DNA of 64,000 nucleotides from Cryptomeria japonica (taxonomy: Eukaryota; Streptophyta; Pinopsida; Cupressales; Cupressaceae): the NCBI RefSeq assembly GCF_030272615.1, contig NC_081415.1, positions 630,207,240 to 630,271,239 of the forward strand, in the 5' to 3' direction. Made by a program: the position numbers and the translations under genes. Below, piece by piece: positions 22,311 to 34,611 of the stretch (positions are counted from its first letter, which is position 1; each line of letters begins with the position of its first letter). The notes under the pieces were generated by a model. The model ran no database searches and was not told the DNA's origin. It worked only from the letters and a program-made list of their open reading frames with translations.

Positions 22311-23397
22311 TGTTTTAGGCTTAAAATCATTATTGATAAATAGGAAATAAGGACAATCACAAAATCCTTAACTATTAAAGCAATCCTAAACATAAATCAA
22401 TAAAATATATGTAAAATTGAAAGAATTAAATAATTAAATAATTGAAAAACTCCTTCAATTGCATTGTATGTTCCATTGTTCTTCTCATCTCTGTGGTATG
22501 GTGACTCTTAGATATTGTGTTGATAACCTGCAAGTGGCACAAATATTTTGAAGTTCGTGATTCTCTTGAAATGAAGGAAAGAGGTTGAATTTATAGATTT
22601 TTGGGACAGATTGGGTGAGAAATTGAACTGAAGTGTTGATTGATAGTTGAACTGATTTGATTGATTAGTTAACTCATTTTGATTGATCTGTTAAGTGGAT
22701 TGATTGGATAGATAACTCAACTGATTGAATAGATGACTCAATTGATTGAATAATTGACTAGATTGATTGAGGAGAAGATTGAATTGATTGATTAGTTAGA
22801 AAAGGTGATTTGGAGTGAAAAGGGGAGATTGGAGAGTTAATTGAGTTAACTGATTAATTAACTGATTTGATCAATCAGTCATGATTTTCAACATGTGTTG
22901 TAGGATTTTGAGAATTTAAATTCAATTTCATGTTATTTGGATTTGAATTTTGATTTTCAAATGATGAAATGTACATGAAATTTATTGAAATGGGATGAAA
23001 TTCAAATTTGGGAAATTGGAAATAGATGAAATGAGAATTTGAGGGAAACGAAATTGATTGAAATTAATTGAAATCCAAATTTGGGGAATTGGAGGAATAA
23101 GTTAATTAATTAAATAATTTAAATGAAATTATTTAATCATTAGAAATGGGATTAATTAAATAATAAAGATTATTGAATTAAGGGAATTAATCGTAATTAA
23201 TTAAATAATTAATATTTGAGAAAGGGTTTTAATGATGAATTGATTAAAGGATAGAAATTAATTAATTAATGAGATGGATGATGATGATTAAGTCAGAAGA
23301 ATATGATTAAATAGATTAATTAAATAATTAAAGAATTATTTAACTAATAGGATGAATAATTAGTACATCATCAATGAGACATTTTTAGGTGTCTACA
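22311..23397 (-). repeat. 3' LTR of element G1
   Basis: On the + strand it runs from TGTTTTAGGCTTAAAATC to TTTTTAGGTGTCTACA, matching 48776-49845 throughout. It contains many GATTGATT and TTAATTAATT words. Length is 1087 bp. Confidence 0.9.
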
Positions 23398-23411
23398 TTT
23401 GCCCCTCTTTG
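23398..23411 (-). other. Polypurine tract of element G1
   Basis: TTTGCCCCTCTTTG on the + strand gives CAAAGAGGGGCAAA on the coding strand, abutting the 3' LTR. G2 has the equivalent sequence at 37463-37476. Confidence 0.85.
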
Positions 23412-23690
23412 AGACAATGTTGAAACAACGTTGTTTCAAAGAAAATGAAAAAAAATTATGCCCCAATATGCCCCAATAATGGAGGTAGGATGCCCCCTTG
23501 AGAGATTGTTTGTGCATTGAAGGCATGAATGATCTCTCAAAAGAAGAAGAATGTTAGATGAAAGATGAAGAATGGTTAACTAGATGACACGAATGAGTTT
23601 GATTGGATAGAAGAAATGGTTAGAATTATTTGTAGATTGATTGAATGATAAGATTGATAGGATTGATCAGATTGATAAGATAAAGATCAA

Positions 23691-23843
23691 GTCTAGTTTC
23701 AAGAAGGACACATCTTGTATAAGACAAAGATGATCAAAACGTCTAGTTTCAAGAAGGATACATCCTATATAAGATGAAGATAGATGATCATGTCTGGTTT
23801 CAAGAAGGACTAATCATGTATAAGACAAATGATAGATCAAAAT
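23691..23843. repeat. Three tandem copies of a ~50-bp unit in G1
   Basis: GTCT(A/G)GTTTCAAGAAGGA recurs at 23691, 23741 and 23792, each followed by a TATAAGA(C/T)(A/G)AA-type block. This lies in the 3' non-coding region of G1. Confidence 0.8.
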
Positions 23844-24134
23844 TGGATGAATAATGAAATATGATGAAGGTGAGAAATAATTGATTGATAGATAGAATAG
23901 TTGATATGAGGAAATGATAGAAATATAGATGAAAAGATTGGAATTAAGTGATGAGAGAGATCATGTTATATGAAAGAATGATTGGAAAGAATTGAAAAGG
24001 TTGATCCAAGAAAAGATGCTTGATGGGAGAATGATAATTTTGAAGCGACAATCGACATGATAAGATGAATGATGGAATCATGAAATTTTGCGCCTTTATT
24101 TTTTAGCACAATATATATTCATCACTGAGCCTTA

Positions 24135-24380
24135 TTATGTAACAATGAAGTTGTGTACATCAAGGTATAAAGAACCAAGATGAAAAGATATCTCATTGCA
24201 AATAACAAACACGTAGCAGACAAGGAGTGAACCATCCATTCTGGGAATAGCACCAGGTGTCGAGGTATGTGCGGTAGTCACAAGCATAGATATCACTGAC
24301 TTCAATTTTTGCATAGGATACTTGTTGAATGAACGTACAAAATGTAGACACCCACTAGAACTATTTCCCCATAACTTCAT
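24135..24380 (-). other. Segment conserved between G1 and G2 (possible small ORF)
   Basis: The reverse strand encodes an 81-residue open frame with VRSFNKYPMQK, HTSTPGAIPRMDG and NEISFHLGSLYLDV. G2 has the same blocks in the same order at 36864-37073 (VRSFIKYPMQK, HTSTPDIILKIAG, NEISLHLGSLYPDV), at about the same distance upstream of the PPT. Both copies stay open over most of the segment. That could mean a small coding exon, or only shared ancestry of a non-coding 3' region. No family recognised. Confidence 0.45.
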
Positions 24381-24779
24381 TGGTACAAAAAAAAAACAAA
24401 TAAAAAGATCATGCCCATGATGGCTCCTCTAGTGACTTGCGGACATCCTTGAGTAGCATTGTAACATGATTGATCGCTAATTGATAAAAAGATAAAGACC
24501 GACTAGTACAAAATCCAGTAGCCTTGTTGATATGTGCCTTCATTTAATTGCTTGATGTGATGGTTGATAATGTCTAGTTTTAGAAAGTTTGGACCTTGTT
24601 TAAGACTGATCTGTCTAGTTTCAAGTGTATCCTCTTTTGTTTAAGAAAAGATAATGATCACTTGATATGGATAGTTGTCGATTGATAAGGCAATTTGATT
24701 GGTTTGGTTGCACATTTTGATTAGATTGTTTTATTCTATCTGAACTTTGTGTGAAGTGTTTGTTGGATATCTGCTAGGG

Positions 24780-25310
24780 TGTTTGATTCTTGTGAGACAT
24801 GTTATTGCAAGTTTTTTATTGTTTTCGATTTTTAGTTCTTTTTTTGTAGAACTTTTCGATGTTTAGGGTTTTTTTCAAGATCGTATTTGAATGTTTTTGT
24901 TTGATTTTGTTGGATTTTTTGATGTTTTTTGGTATTTTGTTAGATTTTTTATGTTTTTGGTATTTTGTTGGATTTTAGCTGATTTTTAGGGTTTTGTTAG
25001 ATTTTTTGATGTTTTTGGTATTTTCTCCTTTTTGATGTTTTTGTGCTTTTTTAGGATTGTTTTTCGAATGTTTTCTCTTTTTTCTTTTTGCAATGTTTTC
25101 ATATTTGTCACGATCTTTTTATGATTTTTTATGATTTTTTCAAGTCTTTATCTGATTTTTTAGGATCTTTATATGATTTTTTATGATTTTTTTAGGACTT
25201 TATTTGATTTTTATGATTTTTTTAAAGTCTTTATCTGATTTTTATGATTTTTTTCAGGACTTTATCTGATTTTTATTATTTTTTCAAGACTTTATTTGAT
25301 TTTTTGGAGT
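24780..25310. repeat. T-rich minisatellite in G1
   Basis: More than 500 bp of irregular repeats built from GATTTTTTATGATTTTTT, GTTTTTGGTATTTTGTTAG and TCTTTATCTGATTTTT words. The corresponding part of G2 (about 34290-34400) is much shorter, so the tract expanded in G1 or shrank in G2. No coding potential. Confidence 0.8.
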
Positions 25311-26559
25311 TTTTAGCTATGCCCCCAGTATGCAGACCTATTATGACATGGTGATCTAGGAGATGCATGTGGAGACAATGAATTTAGACACGACCTATGG
25401 TAATGCAATATGCAAGATGAAGATGCAGTTCCTATTCGAACAAGGATGATTGTGTGTGTCTTTCATTTTGAAATGCACTAACTGAATTAAAAGTGCGAAA
25501 TGTTTTAGAGATAGGAGTTCAATCCATTCTTAGAAGACCTTAGACTATCCAAATTAACACACTATGTAAGCAAGATTTATGAATGGAGGCACGAAAAACT
25601 TCTCCATGAATTCTTGAAAATTTGATCTTCTTTTGCCTGTGTGTGTGCAATTGGATTTATTCTGACTCTTGTAACCATTAGAGACCCTTGAAATCCTATG
25701 TGACTAGCTATGTGAGTTATTTTGACTTCAAAAGCATCCTGGATAGAGCCTCACTATTTGTCAGACGTATATAGCCCCGACGAGGTTATACATTGTAATC
25801 TCTTAAATATTGCTCCATTGCAAGCAAGCATCCATAGACCTAATGGATTTACTCTCATGTTCCCTTAGTCAAGCTTTCATTGCACTTGTATGCATGATAT
25901 TTCAGCTATATATCTTTGCTCTTTTGCCTTGATATTGATTTTGGCATAACACTTTTTTATTTTTCTTTTTATTTTCATGCCTTGACTTGTAAGTAATGAA
26001 ACCTACTTAGGTATGATGATTACAGTGGCACTGAAGTAAAATTTTGGATTTTTTACTAGCCACATGACCAACTAGGTATCTGTAATGACTTCGAGCTATT
26101 GATTAATGTGTGAGATATAGCAATCAATAGATTTTGGGTAACTAGTTTCAATAGTGAAACCTCTACACAACCATGGATAAAGCTCAATCACAAGGTGATG
26201 TTGAAGATGAATGACATAAGACTTCCTAACAACTTCATGTACCAGTATCTAGGAAATGAGACCATCTTTGCTCCTTTCAGTGCAAACAGGTGAATGACTC
26301 TGACAATCGCCTTGTTTTATTGATGGAACTATATGTGGAAACAATAATGATACACAACTATATGTTGTGCAATGGTGATATGCAAGAAACTATGATGCAC
26401 TTTGAAATGGAGATATGTGATGCAATGCAGTACAAAAATATGCAAATGTAGTACTGAAAATTTCAATGAACCCATCCCTTAGATGTAATATCTTTTTAGG
26501 TGGATGTTTTTATTGGGTCGGTATGAATTATGCATATAGTTCATTGGTCTTTATTTGAA

Positions 26560-27169
26560 GAGTCGGATGAACCTATCTTTTCCAATAGGATATAAGGACT
26601 CAACTAGGTGTACATGTTCGACATCTCTGATGTTGATTTCCTTAGTTTTTGGATTTGTGGATCATCAGAGGAAAATCCAGCTCTAACACTCATGAATTCA
26701 ACTATAGCCTCATCATTTTCAAACCAATCCAACTATGGTAGATCCTCTTTCCCCTAGTCTATCAAGTGTGGGTGTATGAGGCAAATAGATTCTAGTTCTG
26801 AAGTTGTGACATGAGCAGGTGCTATACCTATTTCTATTGATGCACTTGAAGAGGATGTTGAAGCCAACCAGGTGTTGATCTTATTAGCTAGTGTTATGCT
26901 TGTGTTTGAAGAAGATGATGGAACAATTTGGGTGTTGATTTCATTAGCTGGTGTCATGCTTGTTTATGTCACCACATTGGCATGTGAAAATGGCGCACAT
27001 ACAATCATTGATAATTTTTTCTCAGCAGTATGACCTAGATTGGTGATTTCATTGATAACGGGTTCATGAACAACTTGTGTAGAGGGATTGGGATCATGAG
27101 GGCGACTAGGAGAAATGGTAAGTTCATTTGAGAGGAAATCTTGTGAGGAACATGGAGGATTATGACATG
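26560..27169 (-). pseudogene. G1 Gag-like ORF, 3' part
   Basis: Continuation, beyond the G2 insertion, of the reading frame at 45888-46737. The reverse strand encodes SSQDFLSNELTISPS, PSTQVVHEPVINEITNLGHT, then MTPANEINTQIVPSSSS (26957) through ICLIHPHLID, and FENDEAIVEFM near 26710. It matches the G2 reading frame 31134-33116 block by block. Stops lie near 26960 and 26753. Function unknown; see the G2 entry. Confidence 0.8.
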
Positions 27170-27174
27170 GAGAT

Positions 27175-28652
27175 TGTAGACACCTAAAAATGTCTCATTG
27201 ATCATGTACTAATTATTCGTCTAAATTGATTAAATAATTATTTAATTATTTAATTAAGCTAATTAATCTTATTCTTCTAATTTCATATTTCCTCATCATC
27301 TTACTAATTATTCAATTTCAATTCTATCATCGTTCAATCATTCAACCCTTTTCTAAAATATTAATTAAATATTTATCATTTAATTAATTGTGATTATTAA
27401 TCCTTCAATTTAAATAATCTTTATTATTTAAATAAATTCATTTTCAATTTCTATCTCTATTCAATTAATCATTTAACCCTTTTCTAAATATTAATTAAAT
27501 ATTTATTATTTAATTAATTGTGATTTAATTCCTTTAATTTAAATAATCTTTATTATTTAATTAAATTCAATTTCTAAATAATTAAATAGTTTCTTTAAAT
27601 TATTTAATTAGATAATTAATTCTTCAATTCCAAATCCCCAAATTCTAATTTAATTTAATTTCATCTAATTTCATTTAATTTCAAATTCTTCTAATTTCTT
27701 CTAATTTCATTTAATTTCATGAATTCTTCTAATTTCGTTTAATTTCATATTTCTTCTAATTTCTCCTAATTTAAAATACATGTGCATGATTTCAATGATC
27801 AAATTGAAAATCTAAGTCAAAGTTCTAAATATATTCAAATAACAAATTGAATTTAAAATAAATTCAATATTTGAATTAAATTCTCATGCAAAGATTAAAT
27901 TGCAAATCAAAGTCAAAGTGCAAGCACATGCTAAATTAATTAATTCAATTAATTAATTTAATTAATTATCTTTTCAATTCCTATTTTTTATCTTCCACTT
28001 TGATTTTTTCTAAAAAACATTCAATCAGCTTTCAATAAGTTAACTATTCCATCTATTTTAATTGATCTTTTCAATTAATTGATTAATTACATCTTTTCTT
28101 TAATTTCCTCCAATCATTCATTTTCTATCGTCTAATTAGCTTTTTCTAAATAAAGATTTCTTTGTCATCAATGAATTATCCTCCAATCACTCTCTTTCAT
28201 CTTTCAATCAACTTTTTTCTCAATCAGTTAGCTCAATTAACCTATTCAATCTATTCTGTTACACCTCCAAATTAGCAGTTCAACTATCAATCAGCATGTG
28301 AGCTCACCTGAGTTTCACCTCTTGATCAATTTGTTCCACCTCTCAATCAATCTCATCCAATTATCTATAATTTGAGCATTCAATCTCCATTTTCAAAAAT
28401 CATGAACTTTGAATCTTTGTGTCATTTGCAGGTTGCCAGCGCAATATCTGAGAGCCATCATACCACAAAGAAGAGAAGAACAATGGAATCTACATGTGAT
28501 CATGGAATAAGGAGTTTGAATTGATTTATTTTACATTCCTTTTGCTTGTTTGAATTATTTCATTGAGTTTGTTTTGAATTGTTTGATTAGATAGGGATTC
28601 ATGATTTCCCTCTAATTTATGATTGATTTAATGCTGAATTTTACATATGACA
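27175..28652 (+). repeat. 5' LTR of element G2
   Basis: Starts TGTAGACACCTAAAAATGTC and ends ACATATGACA. It is extremely AT-rich, with repeated TTTAATTTCATCTAATTTC and TTAATTAATT words at about 27230-27760 and 27930-27970. It aligns with 37477-38584 plus 45522-45882. Confidence 0.9.
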
Positions 28653-28655
28653 TTT

Positions 28656-28671
28656 TGGTGAACCCGACGTG
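28656..28671 (+). promoter_or_regulatory. Primer-binding site of element G2
   Basis: TGGTGAACCCGACGTG lies 3 bases after the 5' LTR. G1 has TGGTGAACCCGACATG in the same place. It differs from the initiator-Met site of the copia elements; I could not assign the tRNA. Confidence 0.75.
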
Positions 28672-28929
28672 AAGCAACAGCTCATTAACCATCTATGTTT
28701 TCTATGTGATTTTTGCAAATCGTACGAATTTTCAGGTTTCTTGTAGGTTTTGTATGGATTTCAAAGGCGGATCTCATCATCATGCAATCATAAAGACAGA
28801 TTTACGCATTCATGTAGACACCAATTTGCATTTATAGTTTTAGTTTCTAGTTTGAGTTTGTCTTTTTGTGGGATTTTTCATTATCTATCACGCAATCGCC
28901 CTCATATTTTTATGTATTCGTGCTAAGTG

Positions 28930-29039
28930 TTACGCATTCACCCACACATCATTATGCATTCATCTACACATCATTACGCATTCACCTACACATCATTACG
29001 TATTCACCCACACATCATTACGCATTCACCCACACATCA
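28930..29039 (+). repeat. 22-bp tandem repeat in the G2 leader
   Basis: Five consecutive 22-bp units (28930, 28952, 28974, 28996, 29018), each with the core ACGCATTCACCCACACATCA and one to three changes. Degenerate relatives (CGCATTCGCCC, GCAATCGC) extend from about 28885 to 29275. 22 is not a multiple of three and the frames through it differ, so the open frames at 28866-29068 are products of the repeat, not genes. G1 has 22-bp arrays in the same leader position. Confidence 0.9.
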
Positions 29040-29382
29040 TCACACATTCATATTTTTTAGTTTTGTAGGTTTTTGGTAAAGTTTATGTTTTTGATAGGGT
29101 TCATTAATTATCTGTTTATATGTCACGCATTCGCCCTGTCATTTTTATGCATTCACTCTATTAGTTTCATGCATTCGCCCTCTCAAAATTGCGCAATCGC
29201 ACATATATCATCATGCAATCGCCCACACAAGATCACACATTCAATCATATATCATTACACTTTCGTACATTTCATAGTTAAGTTTTTTGTTTTTTGTGCA
29301 TTTTCTTTGGTTACTGATTATCTATCTGCAACATGTGGAGAATTTACAAAGAAGATCGGATCATTACTGAATTATAAACACT

Positions 29383-29550
29383 CATGTTATTACACTTCAT
29401 TTTCGGGCTTAAAATAAACCCGGTTAAAATGGACATGCATGTTATCACACTTCAGTTTTGGGCTTAAAATAAGCCTGGTTGAAATTGACATGCATGCTTT
29501 CACACTTCATTTTGGTGTTCTAAAATTAACATGCACATGTGTATCTCACA
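29383..29550 (+). repeat. 55-bp tandem repeat in the G2 leader
   Basis: CATG(T/C)TTA/TT-CACACTTCA...GGCTTAAAATAA blocks start at 29383, 29438 and 29493, a 55-bp period; the third copy is degenerate. Confidence 0.75.
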
Positions 29551-30525
29551 CCTAAGTTTGGGTCTTAAAATGAATGTGAATTAGGCTTCTCAATAGAATA
29601 ACTCGCATTTCATTTTTTTTTAAAAGGGGAAAGATCTTTTCATCATGTTTGGGGTGGACCTACTGTTGCATCAACTACCTTTCCACCCACCTTCCGAGTC
29701 TTGGGAGAAAGGGAGAAGGTGATAGCAATACCCAATTTTTTCATTTTAGTAGTGAGGGGTATCTTTGATTAGGGATTTCATCACCTGATAGAGGTACTTC
29801 AAATTGGGATGCGTTAGGGATATCATCTCTCCCAGCGTACTCTTGAACAGGTTTTTTGAGCCGCTATATAAATATACTATTTAGGTGGCTAGAGTGTTGA
29901 GTGAATTTGACGTATGTGGGGGCCTTCCCTGTACTGATAAGCTTAACTAAAGTCTTAAGTGGCTTGCTCTGAGAATCCGTTGTTGGATCGGGACCCCTCA
30001 AAACTTACAATAAGAACCCATTTAGTAGCCCAAATCCCATATTCAGTGATTCCAGGAGTGTGGATCTTACCCCATAGATGCCCTTCATGTACCTTGCATT
30101 ATGAGACAAAAATACCTCGATGATAAGATCTTTGGATCTTCGGGATAAGAGAGACTGGAATGCCTGAGAAGTGTGTGCCATGGAGTGGAGCTAGTGCTGC
30201 CAAAGTCTCTATCTATTCATCTTGTTTCAGTATTTTACTATGAGGGCCTCATTGAATGGTTTCCACTTTCCAACCTAAGATTGTCTTTCATGCTTTTATA
30301 TGTATTCTTGTACTAGACCAGTATTGAGTTAGTATTTGGGCTATTTCAGGCCCTACCTTGTGTATCCCTGAATTCTCAGAGTTTGTCAGAACACAATTTA
30401 GTCAACTATACCTATCTTCAAACAGTGTTCTCAAATTTGAAAAACAACAGACTTGTCCTACAAACAGAATTACTTGAAACATAGTCTACCTTGAAGCATC
30501 AAATAGTCCCGCAAACTCCAAAATT
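29551..30525. other. G2 leader, no ORF
   Basis: Unique sequence between the leader repeats and the next minisatellite. I see no domain or splice-supported gene. It is probably untranslated leader of G2. Confidence 0.4.
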
Positions 30526-30930
30526 TTATATACTTGTGATCATAGGTCTTCCTAAGAGTTCATAAGTCCTTACATTGTCTTGCATAGTCCTCATTATTGT
30601 CCTCATAGAGTTCCCATATACATTGTCATAATCTTCACATAAGTCCTTACATTGTCTTGCATAGTCCTCATTATCATCCTCATTATAGTCCCTATTTATG
30701 TCCTTATTTTGCATAGTCCTTATTATCGTCCTCATCACAGTCCTCATTTATGTCCTTAGAATTTGCATAAGTCCTTACATTGTCTTTGCATAGTCCTCAT
30801 TTACATCCTTACTTTGCATAATCTACACACAAGTCCTTACATAGTCATCATAATCTTTGCGTAAGTCCTTGCATAGTCGTCATAATCCCAGTTTAAGGCC
30901 TTGCATAGTCTTCATCCTCATAAGACATAG
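30526..30930. repeat. Minisatellite of AGTCCTTACATTGTCTTGCA units in G2
   Basis: Words AGTCCTTACATTGTCTTGCA, TAGTCCTCATTAT and ATTTATGTCCTTA recur in shuffled order through about 400 bp. The reverse-strand open frame at 30526-30747 is a by-product of this repeat. Confidence 0.8.
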
Positions 30931-31133
30931 GGTCAAAGCATTATCTCCATTTTGAATTATCTTCAAAATTAGGGTGTTCCTTAGTCCAAGTCCATAGGTT
31001 GCATTGTCGTTCTTTAGCATCCCATATTGTCTTTCCTTAATCCAATTTGTCAAAAAAAATAAAAATAAAAGGGTTGCACTTTCATCCCTTAGTTGCATTG
31101 CATTTCATCCCTAAACTTCAAAAATTCAAAAAA

Positions 31134-33116
31134 ATGGCATATAGCGAAATGGATGAAACAAGCTCTCAAACTTCTAGGAGAGAACATTAACCTTATCAAA
31201 CTTCCAACTTTCATGGGACCATGTCATTGCAACCAAACAATAAATAATCTCAATCCAACATATACATGTCCGAAAATGTGCATCAAACCTATTAGGAACA
31301 AACAAGTGTCATACCTATTGCTCCATCACTTGGAGAGAAACTAGCTCGAGAAATAGAGATCTTGGAACAAAACATTAAAAAGGGTGAAGAGAGTAGATCC
31401 CAGATGTTCAAACTATTTCAAAAATTTGGAGATCCCATTACAAACCTAGAGCTAGTTGATGTGTGAGCTCTTATTATGAAATCATACATACCAACTATTC
31501 TCACACAAATAAACATGAGAAACCAATATTAACAGCAAACACATCCAACAATGCAAGTCCAACAACCAATACAACAAATAACACAACTCTCAGCACCACA
31601 AATTGTGCAAACAAGTCAACCACTACCAAAGTCACACACAATCACATAGTCAATTTTGCCTTCAGCCACATCACATGTCTATGAATATCCTCCTATGTCT
31701 TCAAATACACCACCAAGGGTTCCCCAAATGAATGCAAGTGTATTTAGAAACATGTCACCCTTTGGACATCAATTGAATATGGTCAATGTGTCACTTATCA
31801 TGCAACAAGGTAATATGCCCATGTCTAACAATGGTTCTTCCCATCAAGACTTTGCACCTCAAGTAGCCTCCATATCTTCCACCATTTCCTCATACCCTGA
31901 AGTCACACAAGATCAGTCCACACCATCTTTATCCAATAACGCAACCTCCCAAGGGCTATCCATAATACAAATCCAATCTAATCCAAGTCATGATGCTAGT
32001 CCTTTCCATGCTTCAGAAATTCAAGACCCAATCACATCATTTACTCCTATCACAGAGAGTCCCATTCAAAATCCTTTCTCATCAGGCCAATATGTTGAAA
32101 CATTCCAATAATCTCCCATGCATATCCAAACTCCTTCCCCATGTCAAGAGGATGATCCAAAATTAGAAGATCAAGAAGACACCCTTCCATCCTACCCAAT
32201 TTTTTATCAAGATCCCACCAACCAAGAATCTTATGATGATCCCCTCATTCTTTTCTATTCCATTCATAATGATACCCTTTTGTCTCAAGAACAAAGTGTC
32301 CTTTCAAGTCCCATCCAACATCCATCTCCTAAGCAAGATCAGGACATCCCTTTCATCCTTCCTAATAATCCCTTTCCAAGCCAAGATCAAAGCATACCTT
32401 TACCTTCATGTCCTAAACAAGATCCCATTATTTCTCCAAATCCTAATCAAGATCCCTCCATCCCTTCATCTCCATGTCATAATCCTTCATTTTCCTCACA
32501 AGATTCCCTCTCAAATGAATTTACCATTTCTCCTAGTAATCCCAATCCCTCTACACAAGTTGTTCATGAACCCCTTATCAATGAAATCACCAATCTCGAT
32601 CATACTACACAGAGCAACTTGTCAACAATTAAATGTGAGCCATTATCACATGTCAATTTGGTGATAGAAACAATCATGGCACCAACTAATGAAATTAACA
32701 CCCAAATTATTCCATCATCTTCTTCAAGCACAAACATAACACCATCTAATGAGATCAACACCTGGTTGACTTCATCATCCTCTTCAAGTGAATCAATAGA
32801 AACATGCATAGCACCTACTCATGTCACAACTTTGGAACTAGAATATATTTGCCTCATACACCCACACTTGATAGATTGGGGGCAAGAGAATATACCACAG
32901 TTGGATCGCTTTGAAAATGATAAGGCTATAGCTGAGTTTATGGGTTCCAGAGCTAGATTTCCCTCTGATGATCCACAAAATTTAAAAACTAAAAAAATCA
33001 ACATTGGAGATGTTGAACATGTACACTTAGCTGAGTCCTTATATCCCATTGGAAAATACATCTTTATCCAACTTTTCAAACAAAGACCAATGAACTACCT
33101 ACACAAAATTCCCTAG
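31134..33116 (+). pseudogene. G-family Ser/Pro/Gln/Asn-rich Gag-like ORF (G2 copy)
   Basis: A single frame of about 660 codons starts at ATG 31134 and ends at 33114-33116. It is interrupted by several stops (for example 31191-31193, 32109-32111), so this copy is dead. The N-terminal part has GEKLAREIEILEQNIKKGEE, a probable coiled coil. The middle is rich in Gln, Pro, Ser and Asn (SPEVTQDQSTPSLSNN, SNPSHDASPFHASEIQDP). The C-terminal part is more ordered (NEINTQIIPSSSS, ELEYICLIHPHLIDWGQENI, FENDKAIAEFMGSRARFPSD, LAESLYPIGKYIFIQLFKQR). The same order is present in G1 (46737-45888, then 27169-26560). By position it could be a Gag-like protein, but I see no zinc knuckle, protease or RT, and I do not recognise the family. 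Confidence 0.75.
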
Positions 33117-34606
33117 CCCTATGAACAACATGCACCTTAAACAATATTATATCTAAGGGCTGGGTTAGTTTAGGTTTTACTTTTCGTATTGCATATCATT
33201 TTCTTAAAAAAGCATTGTATTCCATATAGTTTCTTTCCAAGCACATCATGTTCACCATTTTCATAGCATATAGTTTTTGCATTAGCATATAGCAACATCA
33301 ATAAAACAAGGTAACTATCCATTATCATTTGTTTGCATTCAAGAGAAACAAGAGTCATCTCCTTTCTTACATATTCAAACATGAAGTCTTTGAGGTCCTA
33401 AAGTCATTCATTTTCAACATTACCTTGTGACGATACTTTACTTATGGTTGGGTAGTGATTTCATGATTTGAGACTTGTTTACCCAAAATCTATCAATTTC
33501 TATATCTCAAACACATTAACAAAATCTCTAATTCATTCAAGACACCTAGTTGATCATATGACTAGTGAAATATCTAAAATTCTACTTCAGCGCTGCTGTA
33601 ATTGTTACACCCAAGTAGGTTTCATTACTTACAAGTCAAGGCAAGAAAATGTAAAAAGAAAAAGTGAGCTATGCCAGATATTCATCTCAAGGAAAAAGAG
33701 AAATGATATGAAACTAAAATATCACACATACAAAATGCAACAAAAATCTTGACTATGAGAAAAAGCGAGTAACTCCATCAGGGCTATGAACGCCTACTAG
33801 CAATGGAGAAATATTTGAGAAATTACAGTCTATAACCTTGTCAGAGCTCTAAAATCTTGTTGGCAATGAGGCTTTATTTGAGATGCTTTTCAAGTTAGAA
33901 TAATCCACGTAGCTAGTCATATAGGATGCTAAGGATCTTTAGTTAACACAAGAGTGGGAATTAACTCATTTGCACACACATGGGCAAAAGAAGATCAAAG
34001 TTTCAAGAACCAATGGGGAAGTTTTTTGTGTTTCCATTTGTAAATCCTAGAGACTAATAGTGTTAATTTGGATGTTCCAAGGGGACATTAAGGATTGATT
34101 GATCACTTATCTATTAAATGTTTTGTACCTCCAATTCAATTGGTGTATTACAAAATGCTAAACAAACACAGTCATCCTTGCTCAAATAGGAAATGCATAT
34201 TGCATTAACATAGGTCATGTCAAAATTCATTGTCTCTACATGCATTTTGCAGATCATCATGTCATGTAGGTCTGCATACTAGGGGCATAACTGAAAAAAT
34301 CCTAAAAAAAGATCCAAAAAAAAAAAATCATAAAATGTCTTGAAAAAAGCCTTAGAAATCAGAAAATCAAAAACTGAAAATCAAAGCAACAAATCATAGA
34401 CCGTCCATCAAATCAGATAAACTACAAACAAACTCTCAAAGTCTACAATCAAACTAATCACATGTCTTGTTAATCAATTTACCAATCAAACTCTATCAAA
34501 CATCAACATGTCTTATACAAGGAAGGGTACACTCGAAACAGATAGATCAGTCTTGCACGGGGTATTCACTCTCTCAAACCAAACATTCCTATCAAATAAA
34601 ATGATC
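33117..34606. other. G2 non-coding 3' region
   Basis: No domain found. The stretch at about 34258-34290 (TCTGCATACTAGGGGCATAA) matches in inverse orientation 25318-25345 of G1, showing that this non-coding part is shared family sequence. The open frame at 33468-33752 has no counterpart I could recognise. Confidence 0.45.
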
Positions 34607-34611
34607 AAAAC

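Noticed and set aside
28930-29039. CRISPR-like array (22-bp units)
   Set aside because: The repeats are directly tandem with no spacers, there is no leader or cas gene, and the setting is a plant retrotransposon.
28866-29068. His/Thr/Ser-rich repeat peptides in two frames
   Set aside because: Direct by-products of the 22-bp tandem repeat; two frames are open at once and the period is not a multiple of three.
32600-33079. Reverse-strand open frames opposite the G2 ORF
   Set aside because: Shadows of the Ser/Pro-rich forward frame; no independent support.
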